Assembly (NCBI RefSeq): GCF_013340205.1 | Contig: NZ_BJTG01000001.1 | Coordinates: 62,001 to 126,000, forward strand | Length of the DNA: 64,000 bases | DNA from: Anaeromyxobacter diazotrophicus | GTDB taxonomy: Bacteria; Myxococcota; Myxococcia; Myxococcales; Anaeromyxobacteraceae | Reading direction: 5' to 3' | Shown: positions 41,159 through 48,323 of the stretch, in pieces | How the letters are laid out: every line of letters starts with the position of its first letter | Position numbering within the stretch: position 1 is the stretch's first letter | Made by a program: the position numbers and the translations under genes | The notes under the pieces: model-generated | Seen by the model: only the letters and a program-made list of their open reading frames with translations | What the model was told of the DNA's origin: nothing | The model's database searches: none

Positions 41159-41707
41159 CTAGAACGACCCCCGCGTGAGCGGGCCGTCGACCGCCTGCCC
41201 GCCCCGCTCCGCGTAGACGTGGTCGCCGACGATGGTGAGGGCGAGCCGCGTCCGGCGGTCGTCGCGGGCGGCGAGCGCCGCGAGGAGCCGGGGGTCGGCG
41301 GCGAGCAGGTCCACCCGCGCCAGGCGGGCGAGCTTTGCCTCGCGCGCCTCGGCGAGGAACGCCTCCATGCGCGAAGGCGCGTCGAAGAGGACGCCCACCC
41401 TCGCCTGCCCGGCGCGGTCGGCCTCGCGCTGGATCCGCGCCGGGTCCGGCCGTCCCACCCGCACCCACAGCTCCTTCTGGCCGGTGAGGTCGTCCGCGTA
41501 CAGGTCGGGCGCGTCGGGATCCGAGAGCCCGGGCCCGAACGCGATGCGCTCCTGGTGAAACCAGCAGAACGCCAGCACCCGCAGCCACATGCGCTCGAGC
41601 GTCTCCGAGGGATGACGCGCCGCCCGGATCTGGAGCGACAGGTGGAGCCCATTGTCCACATGGCTCAGCGCCACGTCGAAATCATACAGTGTGGCGGTGA
41701 GCGCCAT
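41159..41707 (-). CDS. YaeQ family protein
   Basis: 182 residues from ATG 41707, which has GAGGAGG in a good position. YaeQ proteins adopt a fold related to PD-(D/E)XK nucleases; E. coli YaeQ was first noted as a suppressor of an rfaH defect, and the molecular role is unknown. Family motifs: MALTATLYDFDVALSHVDNG, ARHPSETLERMWLRVLAFCW, AFGPGLSDPDAPDLYADDLT, LWVRVGRPDPARIQREADRA, ending with DHVYAERGGQAVDGPLTRGS. The acidic residues in SDPDAPDLYADDL and the KELWV segment fit the nuclease-like core. Its 5' end overlaps the start of the divergent gene by 11 bases. Confidence 0.85.
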   Translation of the reverse strand: MALTATLYDFDVALSHVDNGLHLSLQIRAARHPSETLERMWLRVLAFCWFHQERIAFGPGLSDPDAPDLYADDLTGQKELWVRVGRPDPARIQREADRAGQARVGVLFDAPSRMEAFLAEAREAKLARLARVDLLAADPRLLAALAARDDRRTRLALTIVGDHVYAERGGQAVDGPLTRGSF

Positions 41708-42263
41708 CCGCGTCCTCCTCGTCGGCCTCCTGCTTACCGCAGTTCCGCTCGGCGCGCGCGCCGAGGACCGGAGCTGGGGGTTGGGTCTCCAGCTCGACGC
41801 CGACTCCCCGGCGGGCGGCGTCGCCGCCCTCACCTTCCGCCCCTTCGTGCCCTGGGCGCGCCTCCACGGCGGGGTGACCTGGAACTACTACGCGTTCGGG
41901 CTGCAGGGCGGCCTCACGCTGGCGCCCTTCCGCTCCTGGGCGAGGCCGACCGCGACCGTCGAGGCGGGCACCACCTTCGACGCCGACCTCCGCTCGCCGC
42001 TCTCGGGCCTCCACGTCCCCGAGGCCTGGAAGGCCTCGCTCTCGAGCGTCGGCTACGCCTACGCCTCGGGGCTGCTCGGCCTCGAGCTCGGGAACCCGGA
42101 CGGCACCACCTTCTTCCTGCGCGCCGGGGTGTCGCGCGCCTGGAGCACGCTGCGCGGCGTCAGCGGCGCCCCCGCGGGCTCCGGGACGGCCAACTCCACC
42201 CCCATCCACCTCGCCGCCTGGGTGCCCGCCGCCAGCGTCGGCGTCGCGCTCCGGTTCTGGTGA
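41697..42263 (+). CDS. Hypothetical exported protein
   Basis: 188 residues from GTG 41697; GTG 41691 is an alternative. A signal peptide is clear (AIRVLLVGLLLTAVPLGARA). The mature protein reads like a small outer-membrane beta-barrel: SWGLGLQLDADSPAGGVAAL, LHGGVTWNYYAFGLQGGLTL, RPTATVEAGTTFDADL, and it ends AAWVPAASVGVALRFW, with Phe-Trp at the C-terminus like many barrels. No family recognised. Start codons of this gene and yaeQ overlap in opposite directions, so promoters must lie inside each other's coding sequence. The next lipoprotein gene follows at once and may be part of the same unit. Confidence 0.6.
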   Translation: MSAIRVLLVGLLLTAVPLGARAEDRSWGLGLQLDADSPAGGVAALTFRPFVPWARLHGGVTWNYYAFGLQGGLTLAPFRSWARPTATVEAGTTFDADLRSPLSGLHVPEAWKASLSSVGYAYASGLLGLELGNPDGTTFFLRAGVSRAWSTLRGVSGAPAGSGTANSTPIHLAAWVPAASVGVALRFW

Positions 42264-42271
42264 CCCCCGCC

Positions 42272-42802
42272 ATGCGCACCGCCGCCCTCGCCGCCGCGCT
42301 CCTCGCCCTCGCCGGCTGCAGCGCCGACCTGCAGGTCGACCGCGTCTGCGTGACCTCCCCCGGCTACACCGTCCCGAGCGCGCGGGTGCCGGGCGTCACC
42401 TCCGCCCCGCTGCCCCCGGTCCAGCTCGCCTTCGCGCTCGGCTCGACCGTGCCGGACCTGGCGCAGAGCGGCGTCCACGACGTCCAGGTCCTCTTCCGCT
42501 CCGCCGCGCTCGACTCGACGCAGAGCGCCGACTTCGTCACGACGCTCACCGTGAGCGCGGTCCCGCCCTCCGGGAGCACGCTGCCGAAGCTCCCGCTCGG
42601 CACCTACCAGCGCCCGGCCACCGGAGCCGGGACGTCGATCGAGGTCACCGGCGACGGGGCCGAGCTCTTCCCGTACCTCCAGTCCGGCCAGCTGGTGCTC
42701 GAGCTCTCGGGCACCGCCGATCCCAGCCAGGCGCCGGGCGGGAGCTTCACCGCCGGCGCGACGCTGTGCGCCGAGGTGAAGGCGGCCGTCAGCTACCTGT
42801 AG
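42272..42802 (+). CDS. Hypothetical lipoprotein
   Basis: 176 residues from ATG 42272; a GTG at 42260 overlaps the previous stop and is also possible. The lipobox ALAGC (Cys16) marks a lipoprotein. The mature part is beta-rich with low charge: DLQVDRVCVTSPGYTVPSAR, PVQLAFALGSTVPDLAQSGV, FVTTLTVSAVPPSGSTLPKL, QSGQLVLELSGTADPSQAPG. Two cysteines (VCVTS and TLCAEV) may form a disulfide. The organisation as an exported barrel-like protein followed by a lipoprotein suggests they work together at the outer membrane. No known domain. It converges on recQ with 7 bases between. Confidence 0.6.
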   Translation: MRTAALAAALLALAGCSADLQVDRVCVTSPGYTVPSARVPGVTSAPLPPVQLAFALGSTVPDLAQSGVHDVQVLFRSAALDSTQSADFVTTLTVSAVPPSGSTLPKLPLGTYQRPATGAGTSIEVTGDGAELFPYLQSGQLVLELSGTADPSQAPGGSFTAGATLCAEVKAAVSYL

Positions 42803-42809
42803 CGCGCGC

Positions 42810-44645
42810 TCAGCGCGCGGCGCACAGGAGCGGCAGGAAGGCCTCCGCGTAGGCCGCGGCCTTCCTGCGCCCGACGCCCTTCACCGCGGCGAGCTCGAGC
42901 TCGTCGCGCGGGCGCTGCTCCACCAGGGCGCGCAGCACGGCGTCGGAGAAGACGCAGTAGGCGGGGAGGCTGCGCTCGGCCGCGAGCTGCTTGCGGACGG
43001 CGCGCAGCGCCTCGAAGAGCTCGGCGCCCTCGGTGTCCATCGGCTCGGGCGGCGGGGGACGAGCCCCCGCCCTGCTCGCGCCGGACCCTGACCGCTCCTC
43101 GCGACCGTGGGCGCGGGCGGTGCGGACGGGCTTCGCCTCGGAGACGAGGTCGCCCCCGCCGCACAGGTCGCAGCTCTCGCGGCAGGGCTCGATCCTCTCG
43201 CCGAAGTGGCGCACCAGCGCCTGGTGGCGGCAGACCGCGTCCTCGGCCAGGCGGAACATCTCCCGCGCCTGCTTGCGCTGCAGCTCCGCCACCTCCGCGT
43301 CGCCGCCCTCGGCCAGCCGGTCCCAGCTCGCCACGTCGGCCCAGGAGTAGAAGAGCACGCAGTCGGAGGGCGCGCCGTCGCGGCCGGCGCGGCCGATCTC
43401 CTGGTAGTAGCCCTCGATGGAGCGGGGCATGTCGCGGTGGATGACGTAGCGGATGTCGGGCTTGTCGATGCCCATCCCGAACGCGACCGTGGCGCACACC
43501 ACCTCCACCTCGCCCGACTGGAACGCGTCCTGGGCGCGGGTGCGGTCCTCCGGCTCCATCCCGGCGTGGTAGGCGGTGGCGCGCACGCCGTGGTCGCAGA
43601 GGAGCTCGGCGGTGGCCTCCACCGACTTCCGGGAGAGGCAGTAGACGATGCCGCTCTCGCCCGGGCGCGAGCGGACGAGGCGCAGGAGCGCGTCGCGCGT
43701 CTTGAGGCCGCGGCCGGCCATGGCGGCGCCGTGGCCGCGCCCCTCGCCCTTCTGGTAGGCGTGCAGCCGGAGGTTCGGGCGGAAGAAGGTGCCGCGGAGC
43801 ACGAGCGGGTCGCGCATCCCGAGCTGGTCCGCGATGTCGCGGGTCACCTGCGCGGTGGCGGTGGCGGTGAGGGCGAGCACCGGCAGCCCGCCGAAGCGCG
43901 CCTTGAGGTCGCGCAGGTTGCGGTAGGCGGGGCGGAAGTCGTGGCCCCACTGGCTGATGCAGTGCGCCTCGTCCACCGCCAGGGCGGAGAGCCGCACGCC
44001 CTCGAGCGCGGCCCCGACCGACGCCTCCAGGCCCTCGGGCGCGGCGTAGACGAGCTCGAGCTCGCCGCGCCGGATGCGCTGCACGCGCGCGCGCCGCTCG
44101 TCCGGGTCGAGGCTCGAGTTGAGGAAGGTGGCGCGGACGCCCACCCGCGCCATGGCGTCCACCTGGTCCTTCATGAGCGCGATGAGCGGGGAGACGACCA
44201 GGGTGGTCCCCCCCAGCACGCGGGCCGGGATCTGGTAGGTGAGCGACTTCCCGGCGCCGGTGGGCATGACCCCGAGGCAGTCGCGCCCCGCGAGCACTGC
44301 CTCGATGATGGCCTCCTGCCCGGGCCGGAAGGCCTCGTGCCCGAAGACCTCGCGCAGCACCTGGCGGGCGGAGGCGCGGGGCCGGTCCGGCGGGGGGGCG
44401 CGCAGCGCCTCGGCCACCGCCTTGAGCGCCGCCAGCTCCCCGGGGCCGAAGAGGGCTCGCTCGCTGCGCCACAGCGCGCGGAGCGCCTCGAGCCGCGCCT
44501 CGCAGCGGCGCCGCAGCGCGAGGTCGCTCCGGTCGCCCGCGGCCCAGGCCGCCTCGAGCGCCTCGACCTCGCCGCGGACCTCGCGGGCGCGCGCCGGCCC
44601 ATCGCTCGCGAAGAGCTCGAGGCTTTTCGTTGTGGGGGGCGGCAC
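42810..44645 (-). CDS. recQ: ATP-dependent DNA helicase RecQ
   Basis: 611 residues. RecQ unwinds DNA 3' to 5' in recombination and repair. Helicase motifs: FRPGQEAIIEAVLAGRDCLG, Walker A MPTGAGKSLTYQIP, DEAHCISQWGHDFRPAY (DEAH box), ATATAQVTRDI, FGMGIDKPDIRYVIH, QEIGRAGRDGAPSDCVLFY. The RecQ-C-terminal zinc site is CRHQALVRHF with CRESCDLC, and an HRDC domain ends the protein (FEALRAVRKQLAAERSLPAY, VKGVGRRKAAAYAEAFLPLL). Two oddities: an extra ~95-residue helical N-terminal extension (VEALEAAWAAGDRSDLALRR), and a Gly/Arg/Pro linker before the HRDC domain that contains a PR21 palindrome. Between zinc site and HRDC the winged-helix domain is very short or absent. Start is GTG. Confidence 0.93.
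   Translation of the reverse strand: MPPPTTKSLELFASDGPARAREVRGEVEALEAAWAAGDRSDLALRRRCEARLEALRALWRSERALFGPGELAALKAVAEALRAPPPDRPRASARQVLREVFGHEAFRPGQEAIIEAVLAGRDCLGVMPTGAGKSLTYQIPARVLGGTTLVVSPLIALMKDQVDAMARVGVRATFLNSSLDPDERRARVQRIRRGELELVYAAPEGLEASVGAALEGVRLSALAVDEAHCISQWGHDFRPAYRNLRDLKARFGGLPVLALTATATAQVTRDIADQLGMRDPLVLRGTFFRPNLRLHAYQKGEGRGHGAAMAGRGLKTRDALLRLVRSRPGESGIVYCLSRKSVEATAELLCDHGVRATAYHAGMEPEDRTRAQDAFQSGEVEVVCATVAFGMGIDKPDIRYVIHRDMPRSIEGYYQEIGRAGRDGAPSDCVLFYSWADVASWDRLAEGGDAEVAELQRKQAREMFRLAEDAVCRHQALVRHFGERIEPCRESCDLCGGGDLVSEAKPVRTARAHGREERSGSGASRAGARPPPPEPMDTEGAELFEALRAVRKQLAAERSLPAYCVFSDAVLRALVEQRPRDELELAAVKGVGRRKAAAYAEAFLPLLCAAR
43051..43071. repeat. PR21 palindromic repeat, copy 2, inside recQ
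   Basis: Arms GGCGGGGG and CCCCCGCC with loop ACGAG, a perfect copy. Read in the recQ frame (minus strand) it encodes the linker AGARPPP between the zinc-binding region and the HRDC domain, so it has been accepted in frame. Confidence 0.85.
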
Positions 44646-44739
44646 GGCCGGCGGAGTCTACACGAGACGGGCCGGCGGCTGCGCCTTCGGCGCTTTTCGC
44701 TCGCTGGCGCGAGCGGCCGCCGGCTGCGCCGACATGGAC

Positions 44740-44762
44740 GTCGGGGGGCTCTGCCCCCCGAC
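44740..44762. terminator. Perfect hairpin between recQ and the OB-fold lipoprotein gene
   Basis: Arms GTCGGGGGGC and GCCCCCCGAC pair over 10 bp around the loop TCT, followed by a run of C. It lies in the gap between recQ (start 44645) and the stop codon at 44833 of the upstream lipoprotein gene, both on the minus strand. It probably terminates the lipoprotein transcript, or is a dispersed repeat. Confidence 0.5.
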
Positions 44763-44778
44763 CCCCCCCCTCACGGAA

Positions 44779-44805
44779 GCGGCGGGCCCCAGAGGGACCC
44801 GCCGC
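44779..44805. terminator. Second hairpin downstream of the OB-fold lipoprotein gene
   Basis: GCGGCGGG and CCCGCCGC pair over 8 bp, then one mismatch, then CCC-AGA-GGG. It is 27 bases beyond the stop codon of the OB-fold lipoprotein gene on the minus strand and is the better placed of the two hairpins to end its transcript. Confidence 0.55.
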
Positions 44806-44832
44806 CAGGACCGCAAAGGGGGGTGGCCTCGC

Positions 44833-45663
44833 CTACTTCATCACCTTCGCGTCCTCGATGATGACCGGGTAGGCGTAGCCCGCGCCGAAGTCCTTGTCGG
44901 TCACGATGACGCCCTTGGCGGTCACGACGTCGCCCACGCCGACCGCGTCGGAGGTGGTGACGGTGAGGTCGTTGGTCTTGCTGTCCGGCGAGCCGCTGCC
45001 GTCGCGGAGGTGGAGGAAGTTCTTCCCCATGACGGCGGTGAACTTGACCACCTGCCCGCGCACCGCCACCGGCTTGCCCTTCAGCTTCGCGCGCTGCGAC
45101 CAGATCTCCTCGATGGTGCGGCCGTCGGCGCCGGCCGCCTTGGCGACCTTCTTCACCTCGACGTCGTTCGGGCCGGTCACCACCGCCTGGTGCTGCGCGG
45201 CGAGCTGCGCCGGGTTGGGGGGGCCACCGGCGCCCTCGCCCATCGCGGGGGGAGGCATCCCGCCGCCCATCGCGCCGCCGCCCATGGCGGGCGGCATGGG
45301 GGCCACCTCGCCGCCGGGCGCGGCCAGCGTGCCGAAGTACACCACGTCGAACTTGCGGTTCAGCTCCTTCGACTCGAAGTTCTGCATCGGGAAGGCGTTC
45401 CCGACGCCGACCTCGTCGCCCGCCTTCTTGTCGGTCCGGGTGACGGCCGCCCAGACCTCGCCGGACGCCGTGGCGAGCTTCAGGTAGCTGTACTGGGAGA
45501 CGTCGATCTTCTCGAGGACCTTCCCGCGCAGGATCTGGCGGTCACCGCCGGCCGCCTGGGCAGCCGGCGCGCCGCCCGCGGCGGCGGGACGCTTCGGCGC
45601 CTCGGGCTTCTTGCAGGCCGCGAGGGCCAGGGTCACCACCGCCACAGTCAGCAGACGACGCAT
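44833..45663 (-). CDS. Lipoprotein with two OB-fold-like (NrfJ-type) domains
   Basis: 276 residues from ATG 45663, which has GGAGG upstream. The lipobox is LAAC (Cys17). The first domain, DRQILRGKVLEKIDVSQYSY with LKLATASGEVWAAVTRTDKK and NAFPMQNFESKELNRKFDVV, matches the small OB-fold protein NrfJ found near cytochrome nitrite reductase genes in Deltaproteobacteria. A Met/Gly/Pro-rich linker (PMPPAMGGGAMGGGMPPPAM) follows, then a second OB-like domain (KPVAVRGQVVKFTAVMGKNF, LHLRDGSGSPDSKTNDLTVT). OB folds bind nucleic acids or other ligands; at the outer membrane or in the periplasm a DNA role is unlikely. The Met-rich linker might bind copper or another soft metal. No nrf genes are present here. 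Confidence 0.65.
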   Translation of the reverse strand: MRRLLTVAVVTLALAACKKPEAPKRPAAAGGAPAAQAAGGDRQILRGKVLEKIDVSQYSYLKLATASGEVWAAVTRTDKKAGDEVGVGNAFPMQNFESKELNRKFDVVYFGTLAAPGGEVAPMPPAMGGGAMGGGMPPPAMGEGAGGPPNPAQLAAQHQAVVTGPNDVEVKKVAKAAGADGRTIEEIWSQRAKLKGKPVAVRGQVVKFTAVMGKNFLHLRDGSGSPDSKTNDLTVTTSDAVGVGDVVTAKGVIVTDKDFGAGYAYPVIIEDAKVMK

Positions 45664-45801
45664 GGATACGAACCTCCAGAAGGTAGGGTCAAAAGGGCCC
45701 CGGATCGCGAGGGGGCGTACCATAACCCGCGAGGGAAGGGAATCGATCCACCAGCGGCAAGGAGCGCACGCCGGCCCCGGCGCCGCGCGGACGGCCGGCG
45801 C

Positions 45802-46563
45802 CTAGCCGCGCAGCTTGTAGCCGGTGCGGAGCATCGCGTAGGCGCCCGCCAGCGCGGCGGCCGCCAGCGCCGCGACGAGGCCCAGCCCGACCGCCGGGTG
45901 GGCGTCCGAGAGGCCGAGCATCCCGTAGCGCACCCCGTCGACCATGTAGAACACCGGGTTCACGAGCGTGAACTGGCGCAGGCCCGGCGTGAGCATCTTC
46001 GCCGAGTAGAAGACGCCGCCCAGGAAGGTGAGCGGCGTGATGATGAAGGTGGGGAAGAAGTTCACCTGCTCGAACGAGCTCGCCCAGACCGCGGTCATGA
46101 AGCCGAGCGCCGCGAAGGCGGTGGCGACGAGCAGGAGCATCAGCACCGCGAAGAGCGGGTGCGCCAGCTCGAACCCGGCGAAGGCGCCGGCGACCGCCCA
46201 CATGACGGCGCCGACCAGCGCCCCGCGCAGCACGGCGGCGCCCACGAAGCCGGCCAGGACCTGACCGTACGAGAGCGGCGACACGAGCAGGTCGAAGATG
46301 GTCCCCTGCAGCTTCATGACGAACAGCGACGAGGCGCTGTTGAGGTAGGCGTTCGAGACCACCCCCAGCGTCACCAGCCCGGGGACGATGAAGCGGGCGT
46401 ACGGCACCCCCTCCACCTCGCGCAGCCGGCTCCCGAGCGAGAAGCCGAACACGACGAAGTAGAGCGTGGTGGTGACGAGCGGCGAGAGCAGCGTCTGCCC
46501 GGGCACCCGCAGGAAGCGGCGCACCTCCTTGTCGAGCAGCGTGCGCAGGCCGAGCGAGCTCAC
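45802..46563 (-). CDS. ABC-2 type transporter permease
   Basis: 253 residues from a GTG that overlaps the stop codon of the ATPase gene as GTGA. Six transmembrane helices fit the hydrophobic pattern. The ABC-2 family is recognised from LGLRTLLDKEVRRFLRVPGQ, TLYFVVFGFSLGSRLREVEG, YARFIVPGLVTLGVVSNAYL, and the conserved helix FFPTFIITPLTFLGGVFYSA followed by NPVFYMVDGVRYGMLG. With the ATPase it makes an exporter of the kind used for drugs, polysaccharides or lipids (the NodJ/YadH group). The substrate is not evident from the neighbourhood. Confidence 0.9.
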   Translation of the reverse strand: MSSLGLRTLLDKEVRRFLRVPGQTLLSPLVTTTLYFVVFGFSLGSRLREVEGVPYARFIVPGLVTLGVVSNAYLNSASSLFVMKLQGTIFDLLVSPLSYGQVLAGFVGAAVLRGALVGAVMWAVAGAFAGFELAHPLFAVLMLLLVATAFAALGFMTAVWASSFEQVNFFPTFIITPLTFLGGVFYSAKMLTPGLRQFTLVNPVFYMVDGVRYGMLGLSDAHPAVGLGLVAALAAAALAGAYAMLRTGYKLRG

Positions 46564-47516
46564 GGCGCCTCCCGCGGCGCGGCCGCGGCGCTGGCGCCGC
46601 CGCCGCCGGCCCGGAGCAGGCTCACGAACACGTCCTCGAGCCGCATGCGCGTCGTCTCCACGTCCTTCACCTGGAGGCCCGAGCGGGCGAAGGCCGCCAG
46701 CGCCGCGCCGAAGGAGGCGCCGGGCGCGGCGTCCACCGCCACCACCAGCCCGTCCTCCTCGAGCCGCGCCCCCACCGCCGAGAGCTCGGGCGGCAGCGCC
46801 GAGGCCGGCGCCGCCAGCGTGGCGCGGAGCGTCTTGCCGGCGTGGCGGCGCATGAGCGCGTCCTTGTCGTCGAGCACGAGGAGGCGCCCGCGGTCGATGA
46901 CGCCGATGCGGTCGGCCAGCTCCTCCGCCTCCTCCAGGTAGTGGGTGGTGAGCACGATGGTGGTGCCGCGGTCGCGCAGGAGCCGCACGTAGCGCCAGAG
47001 CGACTGCCGGAGCTCGACGTCCACCCCGGCGGTCGGCTCGTCGAGGAAGAGGACCTTGGGGTCGTGCACGAGCGCCTTGCCGATGAGCAGGCGCCGCTTC
47101 ATGCCGCCGGAGAGGGCGCGGGTGTTGGCGCGCCGCTTCGCGACCAGGTCGAGCGCCTCGAGCAGCTCGACCAGGCGCGCCTCCGGGAGCTCCACGTCGA
47201 AGTACCCGGCCTGGATGCGGAGCGACTCCTCCACCGTGAAGAACGGGTCGAAGTTGATCTCCTGCGGGACGACCCCCACCGCGCGGCGCGTGAAGCGGTA
47301 GTCGCTCACCACGTCGCGGCCGAGCACGCGCACCTCGCCCTCGCTGGCGCGCAGGAGCCCGGCCACGATGGAGATGAGCGTGGTCTTGCCGGCGCCGTTC
47401 GGGCCCAGCAGGGCGAAGATCTCGCCCGCCTGGATGTCGAGCGTGACGCCCGCTAAGGCCTGGAAGGCGGCGAAGCGCTTCTTCACGCCGCGGAGGGTGA
47501 CGACGGGGGTGGGCAC
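46560..47516 (-). CDS. ABC-2 type transporter ATP-binding protein
   Basis: 318 residues from GTG 47516. Walker A (LLGPNGAGKTTLISIVAG), signature (TRALSGGMKRRLLIGKAL), Walker B (PKVLFLDEPTAGVDVELRQS) and the switch His (TTHYLEEAEELADRI) are all intact. The C-terminal ~80 residues are the variable extension of drug- or polysaccharide-exporter ATPases (KTLRATLAAPASALPPELSA, ETTRMRLEDVFVSLLRAGGG). It is coupled to the permease gene downstream. The start codon is 30 bases from the divergent methyltransferase gene, and no ribosome-binding site is visible, so the mRNA may be leaderless. The frame is open upstream but runs into the divergent gene. Confidence 0.92.
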   Translation of the reverse strand: MPTPVVTLRGVKKRFAAFQALAGVTLDIQAGEIFALLGPNGAGKTTLISIVAGLLRASEGEVRVLGRDVVSDYRFTRRAVGVVPQEINFDPFFTVEESLRIQAGYFDVELPEARLVELLEALDLVAKRRANTRALSGGMKRRLLIGKALVHDPKVLFLDEPTAGVDVELRQSLWRYVRLLRDRGTTIVLTTHYLEEAEELADRIGVIDRGRLLVLDDKDALMRRHAGKTLRATLAAPASALPPELSAVGARLEEDGLVVAVDAAPGASFGAALAAFARSGLQVKDVETTRMRLEDVFVSLLRAGGGGASAAAAPREAP

Positions 47517-47546
47517 GGGTCGCGCGCGAATGTAACACTCGGCGGC

Positions 47547-48323
47547 ATGGGCCGCCGCTCGGTCTCGCTCCAGGATCAGGATCGCTGGGTCTTCAACCGG
47601 CTGGCCGGGGCGTACGCCGCGCGGCCCGGCTACCCCGGGGCGCTGGTGGAGCGGCTCGCCGCGCTCGCCGGCGGCCCCGGCGCGCGCGCCGCGGACCTGG
47701 GCGCGGGCGTCGGGCACCTGGCCCTGCCGCTCGCCGCCGCCGGGCTCGAGGTGAGCGCGGTGGAGCCGGCCCGCGCCATGCTCGACGCGCTCGCGCGGCG
47801 CGCCGCGGCCGCGCCCCGCCTGGCGCCGGTGCACGCCGCCGCCGAGGCGACCGGGCTCCCCGGCGGCGGCTTCGACCTCGTGCTCCTGGCCGACGCGGTG
47901 CAGTGGGTGGACCCGGAGCGATGCGGCGCGGAGGCGGCGCGCCTGCTCCGGCCCGGGGGGACGATCGCGCTGGTCGAGGCGCGGTTCGCCGACACGCCCT
48001 TCATGGAAGGGCTGGCCGCCCTCCTCGCCCGCGAGAACCCGAAGGCGCGGTCCCGCCCGGCCGGCGCGGGGCGGCAGCTCCTCGCCCTGGCGGCGCCCGG
48101 CGCCTCGCCGGCCGAGGAGCGCTTCCGGCAGGAGGCGGCGCTCGACCCGGCGGCGCTGGAGGGCGTCCTCCGCTCGCTCTCCTTCGCCGGCCCGGCGCTG
48201 GCGCCCGCGCGGCTGGCGGCGCTCCTGGCCGAGGCGGAGCGCCTGGCGGCGCGCGCCGGCGGGGCGCGCTTCGAGCGCGAGCTCACGCTCCGCTGGGCCC
48301 GCCGCCGGCCTCGAGCGGCTTGA
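47547..48323 (+). CDS. Class I SAM-dependent methyltransferase
   Basis: 258 residues. The fold is that of a Rossmann-type methyltransferase: an opening helix QDRWVFNRLAGAYAARPGYP, motif I ADLGAGVGHLALPLAAAGLE which binds S-adenosylmethionine, motif II VSAVEPARAMLDALARRA, motif post-II FDLVLLADAVQWVDPERC and motif III LLRPGGTIALVEARF. The QWVD segment is typical of the UbiE/COQ5-like subgroup and of tcmP-type enzymes. Residues ~150-250 would form the substrate-binding helical part. Substrate unknown. The 3' end overlaps the convergent FemAB-like gene by 41 bases. Confidence 0.85.
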   Translation: MGRRSVSLQDQDRWVFNRLAGAYAARPGYPGALVERLAALAGGPGARAADLGAGVGHLALPLAAAGLEVSAVEPARAMLDALARRAAAAPRLAPVHAAAEATGLPGGGFDLVLLADAVQWVDPERCGAEAARLLRPGGTIALVEARFADTPFMEGLAALLARENPKARSRPAGAGRQLLALAAPGASPAEERFRQEAALDPAALEGVLRSLSFAGPALAPARLAALLAEAERLAARAGGARFERELTLRWARRRPRAA

